Below, one piece after another: positions 47,133 to 56,917 of a stretch of DNA of 64,000 nucleotides. Under the pieces are notes generated by a model. It was not told the DNA's origin. It ran no database searches and was given only the letters and a program-made list of their open reading frames with translations. The stretch comes from Enterovibrio baiacu (GTDB taxonomy: Bacteria > Pseudomonadota > Gammaproteobacteria > Enterobacterales > Vibrionaceae). The stretch's first letter is position 1; every line of letters begins with the position of its first letter. The DNA lies in NCBI RefSeq assembly GCF_004120195.1, contig NZ_SCHN01000025.1, forward strand, positions 148 to 64,147. The letters are read 5' to 3'. A program made the translations under genes and the position numbers.

Positions 47133-47504
47133 ATGTTGATTGTCAAAGCTCACGTTGCGCAGCGCATTCGAGAAGCGCGCGAATATCGCGAAATTACGCA
47201 AGTAGAAATGGCGCAACATCTTGATGTTGCACGTCAGACGTATTTGGATATCGAGTCGGGAAAGACTGAGCCAAAAATATCGTCGCTTGCGGTAATTGCT
47301 GACGTTACTGGCCGACCATTAAATTGGTTGTTATACGGTGAAAGTACACGCAGTGATATCGCGTTTACGCACAGAGATGAGTTAAACACATTATTAATGT
47401 TGTTTAACAAATTACCTCTGTCCGCGCGTCACCTCGTGATGGAGCAAGCTTTATTGTTGGCGGCGTACATGGTTGATATCGGCTCGTCACCAAACAATGA
47501 ATAA
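47133..47504 (+). CDS. XRE-family helix-turn-helix regulator, copy 2
   Basis: Paralogue of the gene at 46531-46902. The ATG at 47133 gives 123 residues, equal to copy 1, and aligns MLIVKAHVAQRIREAREYRE with MIDSKSQVAKRIKEAREWKG; an upstream GTG at 47118 would add five residues without support. The HTH (about 8-62) has ITQVEMAQHLDVARQTYLDIESGK, nearly the same recognition helix as copy 1, so the two may bind the same DNA. The C-terminal half has WLLYGE then diverges (NTLLMLFNKLPLSARHLVM). A shared terminator with convergent ilvA follows. Confidence 0.85.
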   Translation: MLIVKAHVAQRIREAREYREITQVEMAQHLDVARQTYLDIESGKTEPKISSLAVIADVTGRPLNWLLYGESTRSDIAFTHRDELNTLLMLFNKLPLSARHLVMEQALLLAAYMVDIGSSPNNE

Positions 47505-47508
47505 CGTG

Positions 47509-47537
47509 AAAAAAAACCGGCTGACGCCGGTTTTTTT
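47509..47537. terminator. Bidirectional terminator between XRE copy 2 and ilvA
   Basis: AAAAAACCGGC and GCCGGTTTTTT around a 4-nt loop, with T runs on both strands; closes the ilv operon from the right. Confidence 0.9.
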
Positions 47538-47553
47538 ATTTCTGTTTCTGTCC

Positions 47554-49113
47554 TTATTGCTTCGCGAGGAAGAATCGATAGGACGGATTTTCCGTTTCAT
47601 CTTTCCACGAATACCCAAGCTCACGCAGATGAGTGGTAAATGACAGCAGGTCCGCTTCTTCAAGTTCGAAACCACACAGTACGCGTCCATAGTCGGCACC
47701 GTGGTTACGGTAGTTAAAGATGCTGATGTTCCAATGTGTGCCCAATGTGTTGAGAAAACGCAGCAAGGCACCGGGGTACTCTGGAAACTCGAAGCTGTAC
47801 AAACGTTCCTTCATGGCTTTGGTTGGTCGTCCGCCAATCATGTAGCGTACGTGAACCTTGGCCATTTCGTCGTCGGATAAATCTTCGACCGCATATCCAC
47901 CTTCGCGTAAATCAGCAATGATGCTATCAAGCTCTTCTTGGCCATTAAGCAAACGCACACCGACAAAGATGTTCGCTTCTGCGTCATCGCTATGGCGATA
48001 GTTAAACTCGGTCACCGCGCGGCCGCCTAGCACTTTGCAAAAATCCAAAAATGCGCCAGTACGTTCTGGGATCGTCACCGCAAGCAAACCTTCACGCTTC
48101 TCGCCCAACTCCGCACGTTCAGAGACATAGCGCAAACTGTGGAAGTTTGTATTCGCGCCAGACAGGATAGCGGCAAGGTTTTTATCGTTAAGCTGGTGCT
48201 GCTCGACATAACGCTTCAGGCCAGCCAGCGACAATGCACCCGCAGGCTCTGAGATGGCACGTGTGTCTTCGAATATGTCTTTCACCGCTGCACAAATCTC
48301 GTCGCTAGACACAGTAATGATGTCATCAAGGTGTTCTTGGCAAACACGGAAGGATTCATCACCAATGCGCTTAACAGCGACACCATCTGCAAAGGTACCG
48401 ACATTCTCCAAAGTAACGGGTTCTCCCGCGTCGAGCGCAGCTTTCAAACAGGCTGAGTCTTCTGCTTCCACAGCAATGAGTTTTACGTGGGGCATGAGCT
48501 GTTTGATGATGACAGCAACACCTGCCGCGATGCCGCCGCCGCCAACGGGCAAGAAGATGTAATCAAGGTGACCATTTTGCTGCAGCATTTCCATGCCGAT
48601 GGTGCCTTGCCCCGCAATGATAGACGGGTGATCAAACGGCGGAACAAAGGTGTAGCCATGTGCTTCAGCAAGTTCTACGGCCTTGGCTTTGGCTTCATCA
48701 AAGTTATTGCCATGCAGCACCACATTGCCACCAAAGCTTCGCACAGCGGCGACTTTGATGTCAGGGGTGGTTCTTGGCATCACGATCGTGGCTTTCACGC
48801 CCAGTTTGCTGCTAGACATTGCAACACCCTGAGCGTGATTTCCCGCAGAAGCGGCAATAACACCGGCTTTTTTCTGCGTGTCGGTCAGTTGAGCCATCAT
48901 GTTGTAAGCGCCACGCAACTTAAACGAATGCACCGGTTGGCGGTCTTCACGCTTCAGTTGAATCGTATTACCCAATCGCTGGGAAATTCGCGGCATGTCC
49001 TGCAAAGGACTGACAATCGCCACTTCATACACAGGTGCGCGTAAAATATCGCGCAGGTAATCGGCATTACTGAGCGGTGCAACGTCTTGAGTCTGTTGGT
49101 GGGCCTGCGTCAT
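47554..49113 (-). CDS. ilvA: Threonine ammonia-lyase, biosynthetic (threonine deaminase) IlvA
   Basis: PLP enzyme that deaminates threonine to 2-oxobutanoate, first committed step to isoleucine, feedback inhibited by isoleucine. 519 residues: catalytic domain (about 1-330) with the PLP lysine in VHSFKLRGAYNMM near 60-72, ASAGNHAQGVA near 88-98 and the glycine loop PVGGGGIAAG near 191-200; two C-terminal ACT-like regulatory domains (about 340-515), typical of the biosynthetic form. Last gene of ilvGMEDA, starting two bases after ilvD ends. Confidence 0.97.
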   Translation of the reverse strand: MTQAHQQTQDVAPLSNADYLRDILRAPVYEVAIVSPLQDMPRISQRLGNTIQLKREDRQPVHSFKLRGAYNMMAQLTDTQKKAGVIAASAGNHAQGVAMSSSKLGVKATIVMPRTTPDIKVAAVRSFGGNVVLHGNNFDEAKAKAVELAEAHGYTFVPPFDHPSIIAGQGTIGMEMLQQNGHLDYIFLPVGGGGIAAGVAVIIKQLMPHVKLIAVEAEDSACLKAALDAGEPVTLENVGTFADGVAVKRIGDESFRVCQEHLDDIITVSSDEICAAVKDIFEDTRAISEPAGALSLAGLKRYVEQHQLNDKNLAAILSGANTNFHSLRYVSERAELGEKREGLLAVTIPERTGAFLDFCKVLGGRAVTEFNYRHSDDAEANIFVGVRLLNGQEELDSIIADLREGGYAVEDLSDDEMAKVHVRYMIGGRPTKAMKERLYSFEFPEYPGALLRFLNTLGTHWNISIFNYRNHGADYGRVLCGFELEEADLLSFTTHLRELGYSWKDETENPSYRFFLAKQ

Positions 49114-49115
49114 GA

Positions 49116-50957
49116 TTACCCCTCCAGTTTGCTTTTATCGCGAACAGCACCTTTGTCAGCACTGGTTGCGAGGCTTGCGTAGGCTTTCAATGCCAAAGAC
49201 ACAACACGTTCACGAGATACTGGTTTCCAGCCACGTGCATCTGCTTCAGCACGACGTGTCGCCAGCTCAGCATCATCCACTTCCAGCACAATAGAGCGAT
49301 TAGGGATATCAATTGCGATGATGTCGCCTTGCTTCACCAAACCGATTGTGCCGCCGCTCGCCGCTTCTGGAGAAACGTGACCGATAGACAAACCACTGGT
49401 ACCGCCAGAGAAGCGACCATCAGTGATCAGCGCACACGCTTTCCCTAAGCCCATCGACTTCAAGTACGTGGTTGGGTAAAGCATTTCTTGCATTCCCGGA
49501 CCGCCTTTCGGGCCTTCGTAGCGGATAACAACCACTTCACCTGCTTTTACTGCGCCAGACAAAATACCGTTAACGGCATCTTCTTGCGCTTCAAAGACAT
49601 GTGCAGGGCCTCGGAACACTAGGTTCTCTTCGTCTACGCCTGCGGTTTTAACAATACATCCGTCGACAGCAATGTTACCGCTAAGCACGGCAAGGCCACC
49701 TTCTTGGCTAAACGCGTTTTCACGGGTACGAATACACCCATTTACGCGGTCATCATCAACGGTGTCCCAGCGACAATCTTGAGAAAAGGCTTTTGTGGTG
49801 CGAATACCCGCAGGGCCTGCACGGAAGAAGGTTTTAACTTCTTCATCTTCGGTCACTGTGATGTCGTATTGTGCGATGGTCTCTGCCAGCGTTTGTCCCA
49901 ACACATTTGGTACGTCTGTGTTGAGAAGATCTGCACGGGCAAGCTCACCCAAAATACCGATCACGCCACCAGCACGGTGAACGTCTTCCATGTGATATTG
50001 CTGGGTAGATGGCGCCACTTTACAAAGGTGAGGAACACGACGAGACATACGGTCGATATCGGCCATATCAAACTCGATTTCACCTTCTTGCGCCGCGGCG
50101 AGTAGGTGAAGCACTGTATTGCTCGAACCGCCCATGGCGATATCTAGCGCCATGGCGTTTTCAAAAGCTGCGCGGCTCGCAATGTTACGTGGAAGGACGG
50201 ATTCGTCATCTTGCTGGTAGTAACGCTTGGTCAAATCAACGATACGTTGGCCTGCTTTCAGGAACAATTGCTCGCGATCGGCGTGTGTTGCCAGCATAGA
50301 GCCGTTACCTGGCTGGCTAAGGCCCAGCGCTTCGGTCAAACAGTTCATTGAGTTGGCGGTGAACATGCCTGAACATGAGCCACAGGTTGGGCAGGCTGAA
50401 CGTTCAATCTGCTCACTTTGCTCGTCCGACACTTTTGGATCGGCACCTTGGATCATGGCATCCACCAAATCCAGCTTTAGGATCTGATCAGAAAGCTTGG
50501 TTTTACCGGCTTCCATTGGGCCGCCTGAAACAAAGATCACTGGGATGTTGATGCGCATCGCAGCCATCAGCATCCCAGGGGTGATTTTGTCACAGTTAGA
50601 GATACAGACCATGGCATCTGCACAGTGTGCATTCACCATGTATTCGACGGAGTCGGCGATCAGTTCACGTGATGGCAAGCTGTAAAGCATGCCGCCGTGA
50701 CCCATTGCGATGCCGTCATCCACGGCGATGGTATTGAATTCTTTGGCGATACCGCCAGCTTCTTCAATCTCACGAGCAACCAGTTGGCCCATGTCTTTTA
50801 AGTGAACGTGTCCCGGTACGAACTGGGTAAAAGAGTTCACTACGGCAATGATGGGTTTTCCGAAATCTTCATCTTTCACGCCAGTGGCACGCCAAAGGGC
50901 GCGTGCGCCGGCCATGTTACGGCCGTGAGTGGTAGTGGCTGAACGATACTTAGGCAT
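49116..50957 (-). CDS. ilvD: Dihydroxy-acid dehydratase IlvD
   Basis: Fe-S dehydratase forming 2-oxoisovalerate and 2-oxo-3-methylvalerate in valine and isoleucine synthesis. 613 residues. Cluster cysteines are seen in [12 protein letters not shown] near 118-129 and [19 protein letters not shown] near 192-210, and the C-terminal [15 protein letters not shown] motif near 513-527. Begins [20 protein letters not shown] like enterobacterial IlvD. 21 bp after ilvE. Confidence 0.98.
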   Translation of the reverse strand: MPKYRSATTTHGRNMAGARALWRATGVKDEDFGKPIIAVVNSFTQFVPGHVHLKDMGQLVAREIEEAGGIAKEFNTIAVDDGIAMGHGGMLYSLPSRELIADSVEYMVNAHCADAMVCISNCDKITPGMLMAAMRINIPVIFVSGGPMEAGKTKLSDQILKLDLVDAMIQGADPKVSDEQSEQIERSACPTCGSCSGMFTANSMNCLTEALGLSQPGNGSMLATHADREQLFLKAGQRIVDLTKRYYQQDDESVLPRNIASRAAFENAMALDIAMGGSSNTVLHLLAAAQEGEIEFDMADIDRMSRRVPHLCKVAPSTQQYHMEDVHRAGGVIGILGELARADLLNTDVPNVLGQTLAETIAQYDITVTEDEEVKTFFRAGPAGIRTTKAFSQDCRWDTVDDDRVNGCIRTRENAFSQEGGLAVLSGNIAVDGCIVKTAGVDEENLVFRGPAHVFEAQEDAVNGILSGAVKAGEVVVIRYEGPKGGPGMQEMLYPTTYLKSMGLGKACALITDGRFSGGTSGLSIGHVSPEAASGGTIGLVKQGDIIAIDIPNRSIVLEVDDAELATRRAEADARGWKPVSRERVVSLALKAYASLATSADKGAVRDKSKLEG

Positions 50958-50978
50958 TTCCTTGTCCTCTTTTACTGC

Positions 50979-51914
50979 TTATTTGGCTTCCGGAGAGACC
51001 GGATCGAGCCATCCCCACTTATCTTCTGTTTGGCCGTTAAACAGGCCAAAGAATGCGGATTGCACTTTTTCTGTGATTGGGCCGCGCGCGCCTTCACCGA
51101 CGGTGATTTGGTCAACGCTGCGAACCGGCACGATTTCTGCGGCGGTACCTGTCATGAAGACTTCATCCGCGAGGTACAGCGCTTCTCGTGCGATGTTTTC
51201 TTCGCGCACTTCATAACCCATGTCACGAGCAAGGATCATGATGGAGTCACGCGTGATGCCCGGCAAAATTGCGCTGGTGGCAGGTGGTGTTGATATCACA
51301 CCGTTTTTCACCACAAACAAGTTTTCGCCAGCACCTTCTGAGAGGTAACCATCCACGCTCAATGCAATACCTTCAGCATAGCCATGGCGGCGAGCTTCAC
51401 CACCGACGAGCAAGCTAGAAAGGTAGTTACCACCTGCTTTAGCTGCGGTTGGAATGGTGTTTGGTGCAGCGCGGTTCCAGCTTGAAATCATCGCATCCAC
51501 GCCGTTTGCCAGCGCTTCTTCACCGAGGTATGAACCCCAGCCGAAAGCGGCAATGATGAGGTCCATTTTGGTTTCTGGTGGTGGGCAAACGCCCAAACCG
51601 ACGTTACCGACAAAACCCAACGGGCGAATGTAAGCCGAGTTGAGTTTGTTGGCGCGAAGGGTTTCACGACAGGCTTCCATCAGCTCATCGACGCTGTATG
51701 GGATCGGGAAACGGTAGATTTTTGCACTGTCTTTCAGACGTTGCATGTGCTCACGATGGCGGAAAACGATAGGGCCGTTCGGCGTGTCGTAGCAACGAAT
51801 GCCTTCGAACACCGATGTCCCATAATGCATCGCGTGAGTCAGAACGTGAACCGTGGCATCTTGCCAAGGAATGAGTTCACCGTTAGACCAAATATAATCC
51901 GCTGTGTTTGCCAT
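50979..51914 (-). CDS. ilvE: Branched-chain amino acid aminotransferase IlvE
   Basis: Fold-type IV PLP transaminase making valine, isoleucine and leucine from their keto acids with glutamate as donor. 311 residues. The PLP lysine lies in TAAKAGGNYLSSLL near 157-170, with GYLSEGAGENLF near 189-200 and the phosphate-binding LPGITRDSI near 215-223. 30 bp after ilvM in the operon. Confidence 0.97.
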   Translation of the reverse strand: MANTADYIWSNGELIPWQDATVHVLTHAMHYGTSVFEGIRCYDTPNGPIVFRHREHMQRLKDSAKIYRFPIPYSVDELMEACRETLRANKLNSAYIRPLGFVGNVGLGVCPPPETKMDLIIAAFGWGSYLGEEALANGVDAMISSWNRAAPNTIPTAAKAGGNYLSSLLVGGEARRHGYAEGIALSVDGYLSEGAGENLFVVKNGVISTPPATSAILPGITRDSIMILARDMGYEVREENIAREALYLADEVFMTGTAAEIVPVRSVDQITVGEGARGPITEKVQSAFFGLFNGQTEDKWGWLDPVSPEAK

Positions 51915-51944
51915 GTATTCATCCTTTTTAGTAACGCACTACTG

Positions 51945-52187
51945 TTATTCTTGCGGGAGCAGACGTACGTGTGAGACATCCCATAATTTGTCTAATTGGC
52001 TGTGAAGGTTGGCAACAGGTCGCGTGCTCTCCACCTTCAAGGTAATTTCAACCACATCATTACTGTCAGTATGATGCATGTCTAAGCGGGTGAGGCGAAA
52101 GCCACGGTGACGCACGATGCGAAGCAATCGCTCCAACAATTCAGGCTTATCGTCCGCTTCAATAAGTAGGGTATGTGATTGGCTCAT
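51945..52187 (-). CDS. ilvM: Acetolactate synthase 2 small subunit IlvM
   Basis: Regulatory ACT-domain subunit of acetohydroxyacid synthase II. Starting at 52187 ([20 protein letters not shown]) it has 80 residues, similar to E. coli IlvM; its ATG overlaps the ilvG stop in an ATGA arrangement, so it is translationally coupled to ilvG. A longer in-frame start would lie well inside ilvG and is rejected. Confidence 0.95.
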   Translation of the reverse strand: MSQSHTLLIEADDKPELLERLLRIVRHRGFRLTRLDMHHTDSNDVVEITLKVESTRPVANLHSQLDKLWDVSHVRLLPQE

Positions 52188-53830
52188 GTTCTCTCCAACA
52201 TATCCTGGTTGGCGGCGCCGGGTGGAACCAGCGGCCATACGTTCTCTTCCTCTGAGATAGCAACATGCAGCAGGTAGGCTGTGTCACTGGCCATCATCTC
52301 TTGCAGGGCAGGGATGACCTCTTCTTTACAGGTGATGGTCTTGCCGGGAATATTAAATGCGCTTGCGAGCGTGACAAAATCCGGGTTGTCAGACAAATTG
52401 GTTTCGCTGAAGCGTTTGTCGAAAAATAGCTCCTGCCACTGACGAACCATCCCTAGGCGCTGATTATCCAATAGCACCATTTTGACGGGTATATTACGTC
52501 GTTTTAAAGTTCCTAGCTCCTGAACGTTCATCATAAATGAACCATCTCCCGAAACTAATACAACCTCATCTTCAGGCCTTGCCATTTTTGCCCCCATGGC
52601 GGCGGGTAAGCCAAATCCCATCGTCCCCAAGCCCGCAGATGTCAGCAGGTTTTCAGGACGACGAGGGGCGACGTGTTGTGCCACCCACATTTGGTGTTGG
52701 CCGACATCGGTCGCGACCACGGTTGAATCTGGCATCATGTCTGAAAGTTGCTTTAACAGCAGCGGTGCATAGATGGCGTCGCCCGGGTGATCATAGCGCC
52801 AGCCGAAGTCGTTCATCATGGTGTTGATGTTTTGCTGCCACTCAGAGATATCTGCTGGCTCGCCTAGCTGGGGCAAGATGGCATTCAGCTCACCGCGAAG
52901 AGGTACATTGGCGCGGCGCAGTTTATTAAACTCTGCGGCATCAATATCGATATGAACCACGGTCGCATTCGGGGCGAAAGTATCGAGTTTACCTGTCACG
53001 CGGTCATCAAAGCGCGCGCCAATCGCGATCAGTAGATCGGATTGTTGAACTGCAAGGTTGGCCGCTTTTGTGCCGTGCATGCCCAACATACCCAAGTAGT
53101 ACGGATAATCGCGATGGACCGACCCTAGACCTTTTAGGGTGCAGGTCGCCGGAATTTGGCTGTGATTAAGGAATTGGCGCAAGGTGTCTGTCGCGTGTGC
53201 CAATTGAACACCGCCACCGACATACACGATAGGCTGTTTGCTTGCTGCAATCAGTGTGTTGGCTTCTTGCAGTGATGTGATGGACACCTCTGGCGGGGAG
53301 GGTAGCGTCGTCGTCGGCGCGACTGTTTCGTCAATCTGACTGAGTTGGACATCTTTTGCGATATCCACCAGCACTGGGCCCGGACGGCCTTCTTTCGCTA
53401 CCACGAAAGCTTCTGCAAGGGTTTTGGCTAAATCACGTTGGTCAGTCACCAGAAAGCTGTGTTTGGTACACGCAAGGGAAAGGCCGAGCACGTCGACTTC
53501 TTGAAACGCATCGGTACCGATAAGGGGGCTGGCGACTTGGCCTGTGATGGCGACGATGGGCACAGAGTCCATCATGGCATCTGCAAGGCCCGTGATCAGG
53601 TTGGTTGCACCAGGGCCGGAGGTTGCAAGACAAACGCCTACACCGCCAGTCGAACGTGCATACCCGATGGCAGCCATAGCGGCACCTTGTTCGTGTCGAC
53701 ATAGGACATGGTCGACACCGCCATCATACAGGGCATCATAGACGGGCATGATCGCCCCACCTGGGTACCCGAAAATGGTTTCAACGCCTTGCTCGCGCAA
53801 TGCGCTGACAACTAATTGTGCACCTGTCAT
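52184..53830 (-). CDS. ilvG: Acetolactate synthase 2 catalytic subunit IlvG
   Basis: Thiamine-diphosphate enzyme that condenses pyruvate with pyruvate or 2-oxobutanoate. 548 residues, intact, unlike the frameshifted ilvG of E. coli K-12. N-terminal Pyr domain with the catalytic glutamate in [10 protein letters not shown] near 43-52; central domain; C-terminal PP domain with [18 protein letters not shown] near 428-445 and [10 protein letters not shown] near 455-464. First structural gene after the leader peptide and attenuator. Confidence 0.97.
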   Translation of the reverse strand: MTGAQLVVSALREQGVETIFGYPGGAIMPVYDALYDGGVDHVLCRHEQGAAMAAIGYARSTGGVGVCLATSGPGATNLITGLADAMMDSVPIVAITGQVASPLIGTDAFQEVDVLGLSLACTKHSFLVTDQRDLAKTLAEAFVVAKEGRPGPVLVDIAKDVQLSQIDETVAPTTTLPSPPEVSITSLQEANTLIAASKQPIVYVGGGVQLAHATDTLRQFLNHSQIPATCTLKGLGSVHRDYPYYLGMLGMHGTKAANLAVQQSDLLIAIGARFDDRVTGKLDTFAPNATVVHIDIDAAEFNKLRRANVPLRGELNAILPQLGEPADISEWQQNINTMMNDFGWRYDHPGDAIYAPLLLKQLSDMMPDSTVVATDVGQHQMWVAQHVAPRRPENLLTSAGLGTMGFGLPAAMGAKMARPEDEVVLVSGDGSFMMNVQELGTLKRRNIPVKMVLLDNQRLGMVRQWQELFFDKRFSETNLSDNPDFVTLASAFNIPGKTITCKEEVIPALQEMMASDTAYLLHVAISEEENVWPLVPPGAANQDMLERT

Positions 53831-53936
53831 CCTTGCTTCCTCCCTGTCGGCATTGGAGAGAAAAGCTGCTGCTCTGCTTCCTGTGGTGTTTCCATACCGC
53901 GTTTTCCTTCTGCGTTTACAACCGGACTTCCAATGT

Positions 53937-53969
53937 TAAAAAGCCCCCGAACCTTTCGATGCGGGGGCT
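53937..53969 (-). terminator. ilv attenuator terminator
   Basis: On the minus strand AGCCCCCG and CGGGGGCT pair around a 12-nt loop, followed by TTTTT, between the ilvL stop and ilvG. Ribosome stalling on Ile/Val/Leu codons of ilvL would favour an alternative structure and read-through. Confidence 0.88.
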
Positions 53970-53985
53970 GGTTGCGATGTTGTTG

Positions 53986-54072
53986 TTACTTTCTAAACGT
54001 CGCTGCCCCTCGCGGTAGTACCACCACGATAATTGAAATAATAATGACGAGGGCGCGAGTTGATAAATTCAT
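53986..54072 (-). CDS. ilvL: ilvGMEDA operon leader peptide IlvL
   Basis: 28-residue peptide, too short for ordinary ORF cut-offs: starts MNLSTRALVIIISIIVVVL and ends AATFRK. In one run of 12 residues 11 are Ile, Val or Leu, so shortage of any charged branched-chain tRNA stalls the ribosome. GTAAGAGAAA precedes the ATG. It resembles E. coli IlvL (MTALLRVISLVVISVVVIII) in composition and position. The adjacent hairpin terminator at 53937-53969 completes the attenuator. Confidence 0.92.
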   Translation of the reverse strand: MNLSTRALVIIISIIVVVLPRGAATFRK

Positions 54073-54155
54073 TTTTTCTCTTACGTTAACCACCAAATGT
54101 TAGGTGGTGATCGTTTATGTCAACGTTTGTTTGCATACTTGTTGTCTGCCCTTAG

Positions 54156-54184
54156 TGGTATCACAGACGTTCGTCGCATGACAA
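54156..54184 (-). promoter_or_regulatory. Candidate ilv operon promoter
   Basis: Minus-strand TTGTCA (54179-54184), 17-bp spacer, ATACCA (54156-54161), about 85 bp before ilvL. The -10 is imperfect but preceded by TGTG, an extended -10-like context. No better promoter is seen in 54073-54287. Confidence 0.4.
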
Positions 54185-54243
54185 GTAAAAAGTGAGCGGT
54201 TTTCAGGATTTTCGCGTTGTAATGCAGCAATACTATTGGTTTA

Positions 54244-54291
54244 TGCATTTAACTTTATGATAAATAACTAATTAAGCATTTAACCTTATGA
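54244..54291 (+). repeat. Direct repeat at the comM start
   Basis: GCATTTAACTTTATGA (54244-54259) recurs with one mismatch as GCATTTAACCTTATGA (54276-54291), 32 bp apart; the second copy contains the comM ATG. Purpose unknown; may be a binding site or a chance duplication that created a second start-like sequence. Confidence 0.5.
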
Positions 54292-55814
54292 GTCTTGCGA
54301 TTATTCAAAGCCGAGCGTGTGTCGGCGTCAGTGCACCACTTGTTACTGTTGAAGTACATATCAGCAACGGACTGCCCGGATTTAGTCTTGTTGGCCTAGC
54401 AGAAACCACCGTAAAAGAAGCCCGCGATCGTGTGCGTAGCGCCATCGTGAATTCGGGTTTCGAATTCCCTGCGAGACGGATCACCGTCAATCTCGCCCCT
54501 GCGGATTTGCCTAAAGAAGGGGGGCGTTTTGATTTACCGATTGCGCTTGGCATTCTCGCGGCGTCCTCTCAAATCCCGATGACAAAATTGAACGGCCATG
54601 AATTTGTGGGTGAATTAGCGCTGTCGGGTCAACTTCGCTCGGTGAAAGGCGCATTGCCTGCGGCTGTCGCCAGTATTGATGCAAACAGAAGCCTTGTTGT
54701 ACCTGATGATAATGGTGGGCAGGTGGCGCTGGTGGGGCGAGATATTCATGTGTCCGCGCCAGATTTGATGTCAGTGTGCCGTCATTTGAGCGGGCAGGGG
54801 GCATTGATGCTCAAAGAGCCCGAAAACACCGATGTTGAGCACGTCACCAATTCTCGCTGCATGCAAGACATCATTGGTCAGCAGCAAGGAAAGCGGGCGT
54901 TGGAAATTGCTGCTGCGGGGTCGCACAATTTGCTGTTTCTTGGCCCGCCAGGCACAGGCAAGACCATGTTGGCATCACGCATGGCAGATTTGCTGCCGCC
55001 CATGAGTGATGCAGAGGCATTAGAAACGGCGGCGATCACGTCGTTGACGGAACGACCGCTACACGAAGGGAATTGGAAAAAGCGCCCCTTTCGAACCCCT
55101 CATCACTCGAGTTCAATGCCCGCCCTTGTTGGCGGTGGTACAACCCCAAAGCCAGGTGAAATATCCCTCGCCCACAACGGCTTACTGTTTCTTGATGAGA
55201 TGCCCGAGTTTGAGCGTAAGGTACTCGATTCACTTCGAGAGCCCTTGGAGTCAGGGGAAATTGTTATTTCCCGAGCAAACAGCAAAACCTGCTTTCCCGC
55301 CCGTTTTCAATTGATTGGTGCGCTTAATCCCAGCCCCACAGGCCATTATGAAGGCAAACTCTCTCGCTCTAACCCGCAGGCAACCTTGAAGTACTTAAAC
55401 CGTCTTTCAGGGCCGTTTTTAGATCGCTTTGATTTGTCGATTGAAATCCCTGCGCTGCCACGGGGTACATTAGCTGAAGGGGGCGATCGCGGTGAAACGA
55501 CGGAGGTCGTGAAAGCGCGAGTGGAAAATGCGCGTGCCGTGATGTTAGCCAGAGCAGGCAAGCCTAACTGTCTGCTTTCAAGCCGAGAGATTGAAACCTA
55601 TTGCCCGCTGGCAAAAGAAGACGCGGATTTTCTAGAGACAGCGTTGCACCGTTTAGGGCTGTCGATTCGTGCGTATCACCGCATCATTAAAGTGGCGCGA
55701 ACCATCGCGGATTTAGCGGGGGAGCCCAATATACAGCGCGGACACCTTGCTGAAGCTTTGGGCTATCGTTCGATGGATAGGTTATTGAAACAACTTACCG
55801 CCTTGGCGAGTTAG
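54288..55814 (+). CDS. comM: Competence protein ComM (YifB family AAA+ helicase)
   Basis: AAA+ hexameric helicase that promotes branch migration during integration of DNA taken up by natural transformation; strongly conserved in Vibrionaceae. 508 residues: N-terminal ChlI/Lon-protease-like domain (about 1-170, starting MSLAIIQSRACVGVSAPLV), AAA+ domain with Walker A LGPPGTGKTML near 217-227 and Walker B LLFLDEMPEF near 301-310, and a C-terminal domain (about 405-500) with a zinc-less Mg-chelatase fold. No strong ribosome site; the ATG lies within a direct repeat. Monocistronic, divergent from ilvL. Confidence 0.95.
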   Translation: MSLAIIQSRACVGVSAPLVTVEVHISNGLPGFSLVGLAETTVKEARDRVRSAIVNSGFEFPARRITVNLAPADLPKEGGRFDLPIALGILAASSQIPMTKLNGHEFVGELALSGQLRSVKGALPAAVASIDANRSLVVPDDNGGQVALVGRDIHVSAPDLMSVCRHLSGQGALMLKEPENTDVEHVTNSRCMQDIIGQQQGKRALEIAAAGSHNLLFLGPPGTGKTMLASRMADLLPPMSDAEALETAAITSLTERPLHEGNWKKRPFRTPHHSSSMPALVGGGTTPKPGEISLAHNGLLFLDEMPEFERKVLDSLREPLESGEIVISRANSKTCFPARFQLIGALNPSPTGHYEGKLSRSNPQATLKYLNRLSGPFLDRFDLSIEIPALPRGTLAEGGDRGETTEVVKARVENARAVMLARAGKPNCLLSSREIETYCPLAKEDADFLETALHRLGLSIRAYHRIIKVARTIADLAGEPNIQRGHLAEALGYRSMDRLLKQLTALAS

Positions 55815-55914
55815 CGGTGAAGTGGGTGCTTATGCACTCATTTGACCACCTCTCACTGAATGGTGTTTTTTATTCTGTCGACGTATTATTACGCCTGATA
55901 AACATTACCAGTCT

Positions 55915-56850
55915 GTGTGTGGGCACGTCGCTTTGATACTTTTCTTTAACGTTCTATTTGTGTGCTTAAACACCGCGGTGGCATCTGTTCTGATCTGCTG
56001 TCTCGCGTTGTTCAAAATGCTGCTTCCTGTGCCTGCATTGCAGCGCGCCATTACGCGTGCATGCAATGGCATTATGTGGGTATGGGCGACACTTAATCAT
56101 GGGTTGGTCAACCTCACGTCAAAGGTGGAATGGGACATACAAGGCGGCGAGTCACTGAGCAAAGACCAATGGTATTTATTGATCGCCAATCACATGAGTT
56201 GGACGGACATCGTCGTTGTTTTCTCTGTGTTCAGAAATCGTATTCCCATGGCGAAGTTTTTTCTCAAACAGCAATTACTGTATGTGCCTTTCTTGGGGCT
56301 CGCGTGTTGGGCCGTGGATATGCCTTTTATGAAGCGCTATTCCCGCCAGTACTTGCTCAAGCACCCTGAAAAACGAGGTTGTGACCTCAAAACCACGCGA
56401 AAATCCTGTGAGCGTTTCCGCCACACCCCCACCACCGTGGTGAATTTTGTGGAGGGCACGCGATTCACCGAAGAAAAAAGGGATGCCACACACTCACCTT
56501 TTCGCCACTTACTGCCGCCTAAAACCGGTGGGATTGCCTACACACTCGGGGCGATGGGCGAGCAGTTTGATGCGATCATTAACGTCACCTTGGCTTACCC
56601 TGAAAACCGAGATGTCCCTTTTAAAGCCTTGCTTTCAGGAAAGATGAAAAAAGTCGTTGTACGTATTTATACCTTGCCACTTGATAGCGAGGTAAAAGGG
56701 GATTACTTCAATGACAAAACGTTCAAGCGCCAATTTCAGCAATGGCTTCATCAGCGTTGGGAAGAGAAAGACGATGAGTTGTCAGTGCTCTACGGTGAGC
56801 CGCCCGCACAGACGCAGGTAGAAAAACGACAGGCAGATACGGTGGCATGA
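55915..56850 (+). CDS. yihG: Probable 1-acyl-sn-glycerol-3-phosphate acyltransferase YihG
   Basis: Inner-membrane PlsC-family acyltransferase; E. coli YihG is a lysophosphatidic acid acyltransferase that influences acyl composition. 311 residues from a GTG start; no clear ribosome site, so the start is uncertain by a few codons. Hydrophobic helix near 5-35, catalytic HxxxxD as NHMSWTD (H93, D98), FLKQQLLYVPFLGLACW near 117-133, and EGTRF near 171 for phosphate binding. DMPFMKRYSR is shared word for word with E. coli YihG. Followed by a terminator. Confidence 0.9.
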   Translation: MCGHVALILFFNVLFVCLNTAVASVLICCLALFKMLLPVPALQRAITRACNGIMWVWATLNHGLVNLTSKVEWDIQGGESLSKDQWYLLIANHMSWTDIVVVFSVFRNRIPMAKFFLKQQLLYVPFLGLACWAVDMPFMKRYSRQYLLKHPEKRGCDLKTTRKSCERFRHTPTTVVNFVEGTRFTEEKRDATHSPFRHLLPPKTGGIAYTLGAMGEQFDAIINVTLAYPENRDVPFKALLSGKMKKVVVRIYTLPLDSEVKGDYFNDKTFKRQFQQWLHQRWEEKDDELSVLYGEPPAQTQVEKRQADTVA

Positions 56851-56869
56851 CACGTAGACAGTGGAAATA

Positions 56870-56895
56870 AAAAAGGGGCTCAAGGCCCCTTTTTT
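56870..56895. terminator. Terminator between yihG and convergent dsbA
   Basis: AAAAAGGGGC and GCCCCTTTTTT flank a short loop, T runs on both strands, so it probably serves both genes. Confidence 0.88.
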
Positions 56896-56917
56896 GCATT
56901 TGGATATTCGCTGCGAC

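Noticed and set aside
46150-47504. Tn7-like insertion downstream of glmS
   Set aside because: No tns genes, no terminal inverted repeats and an intact glmS terminator; the two XRE genes do not make a transposon.
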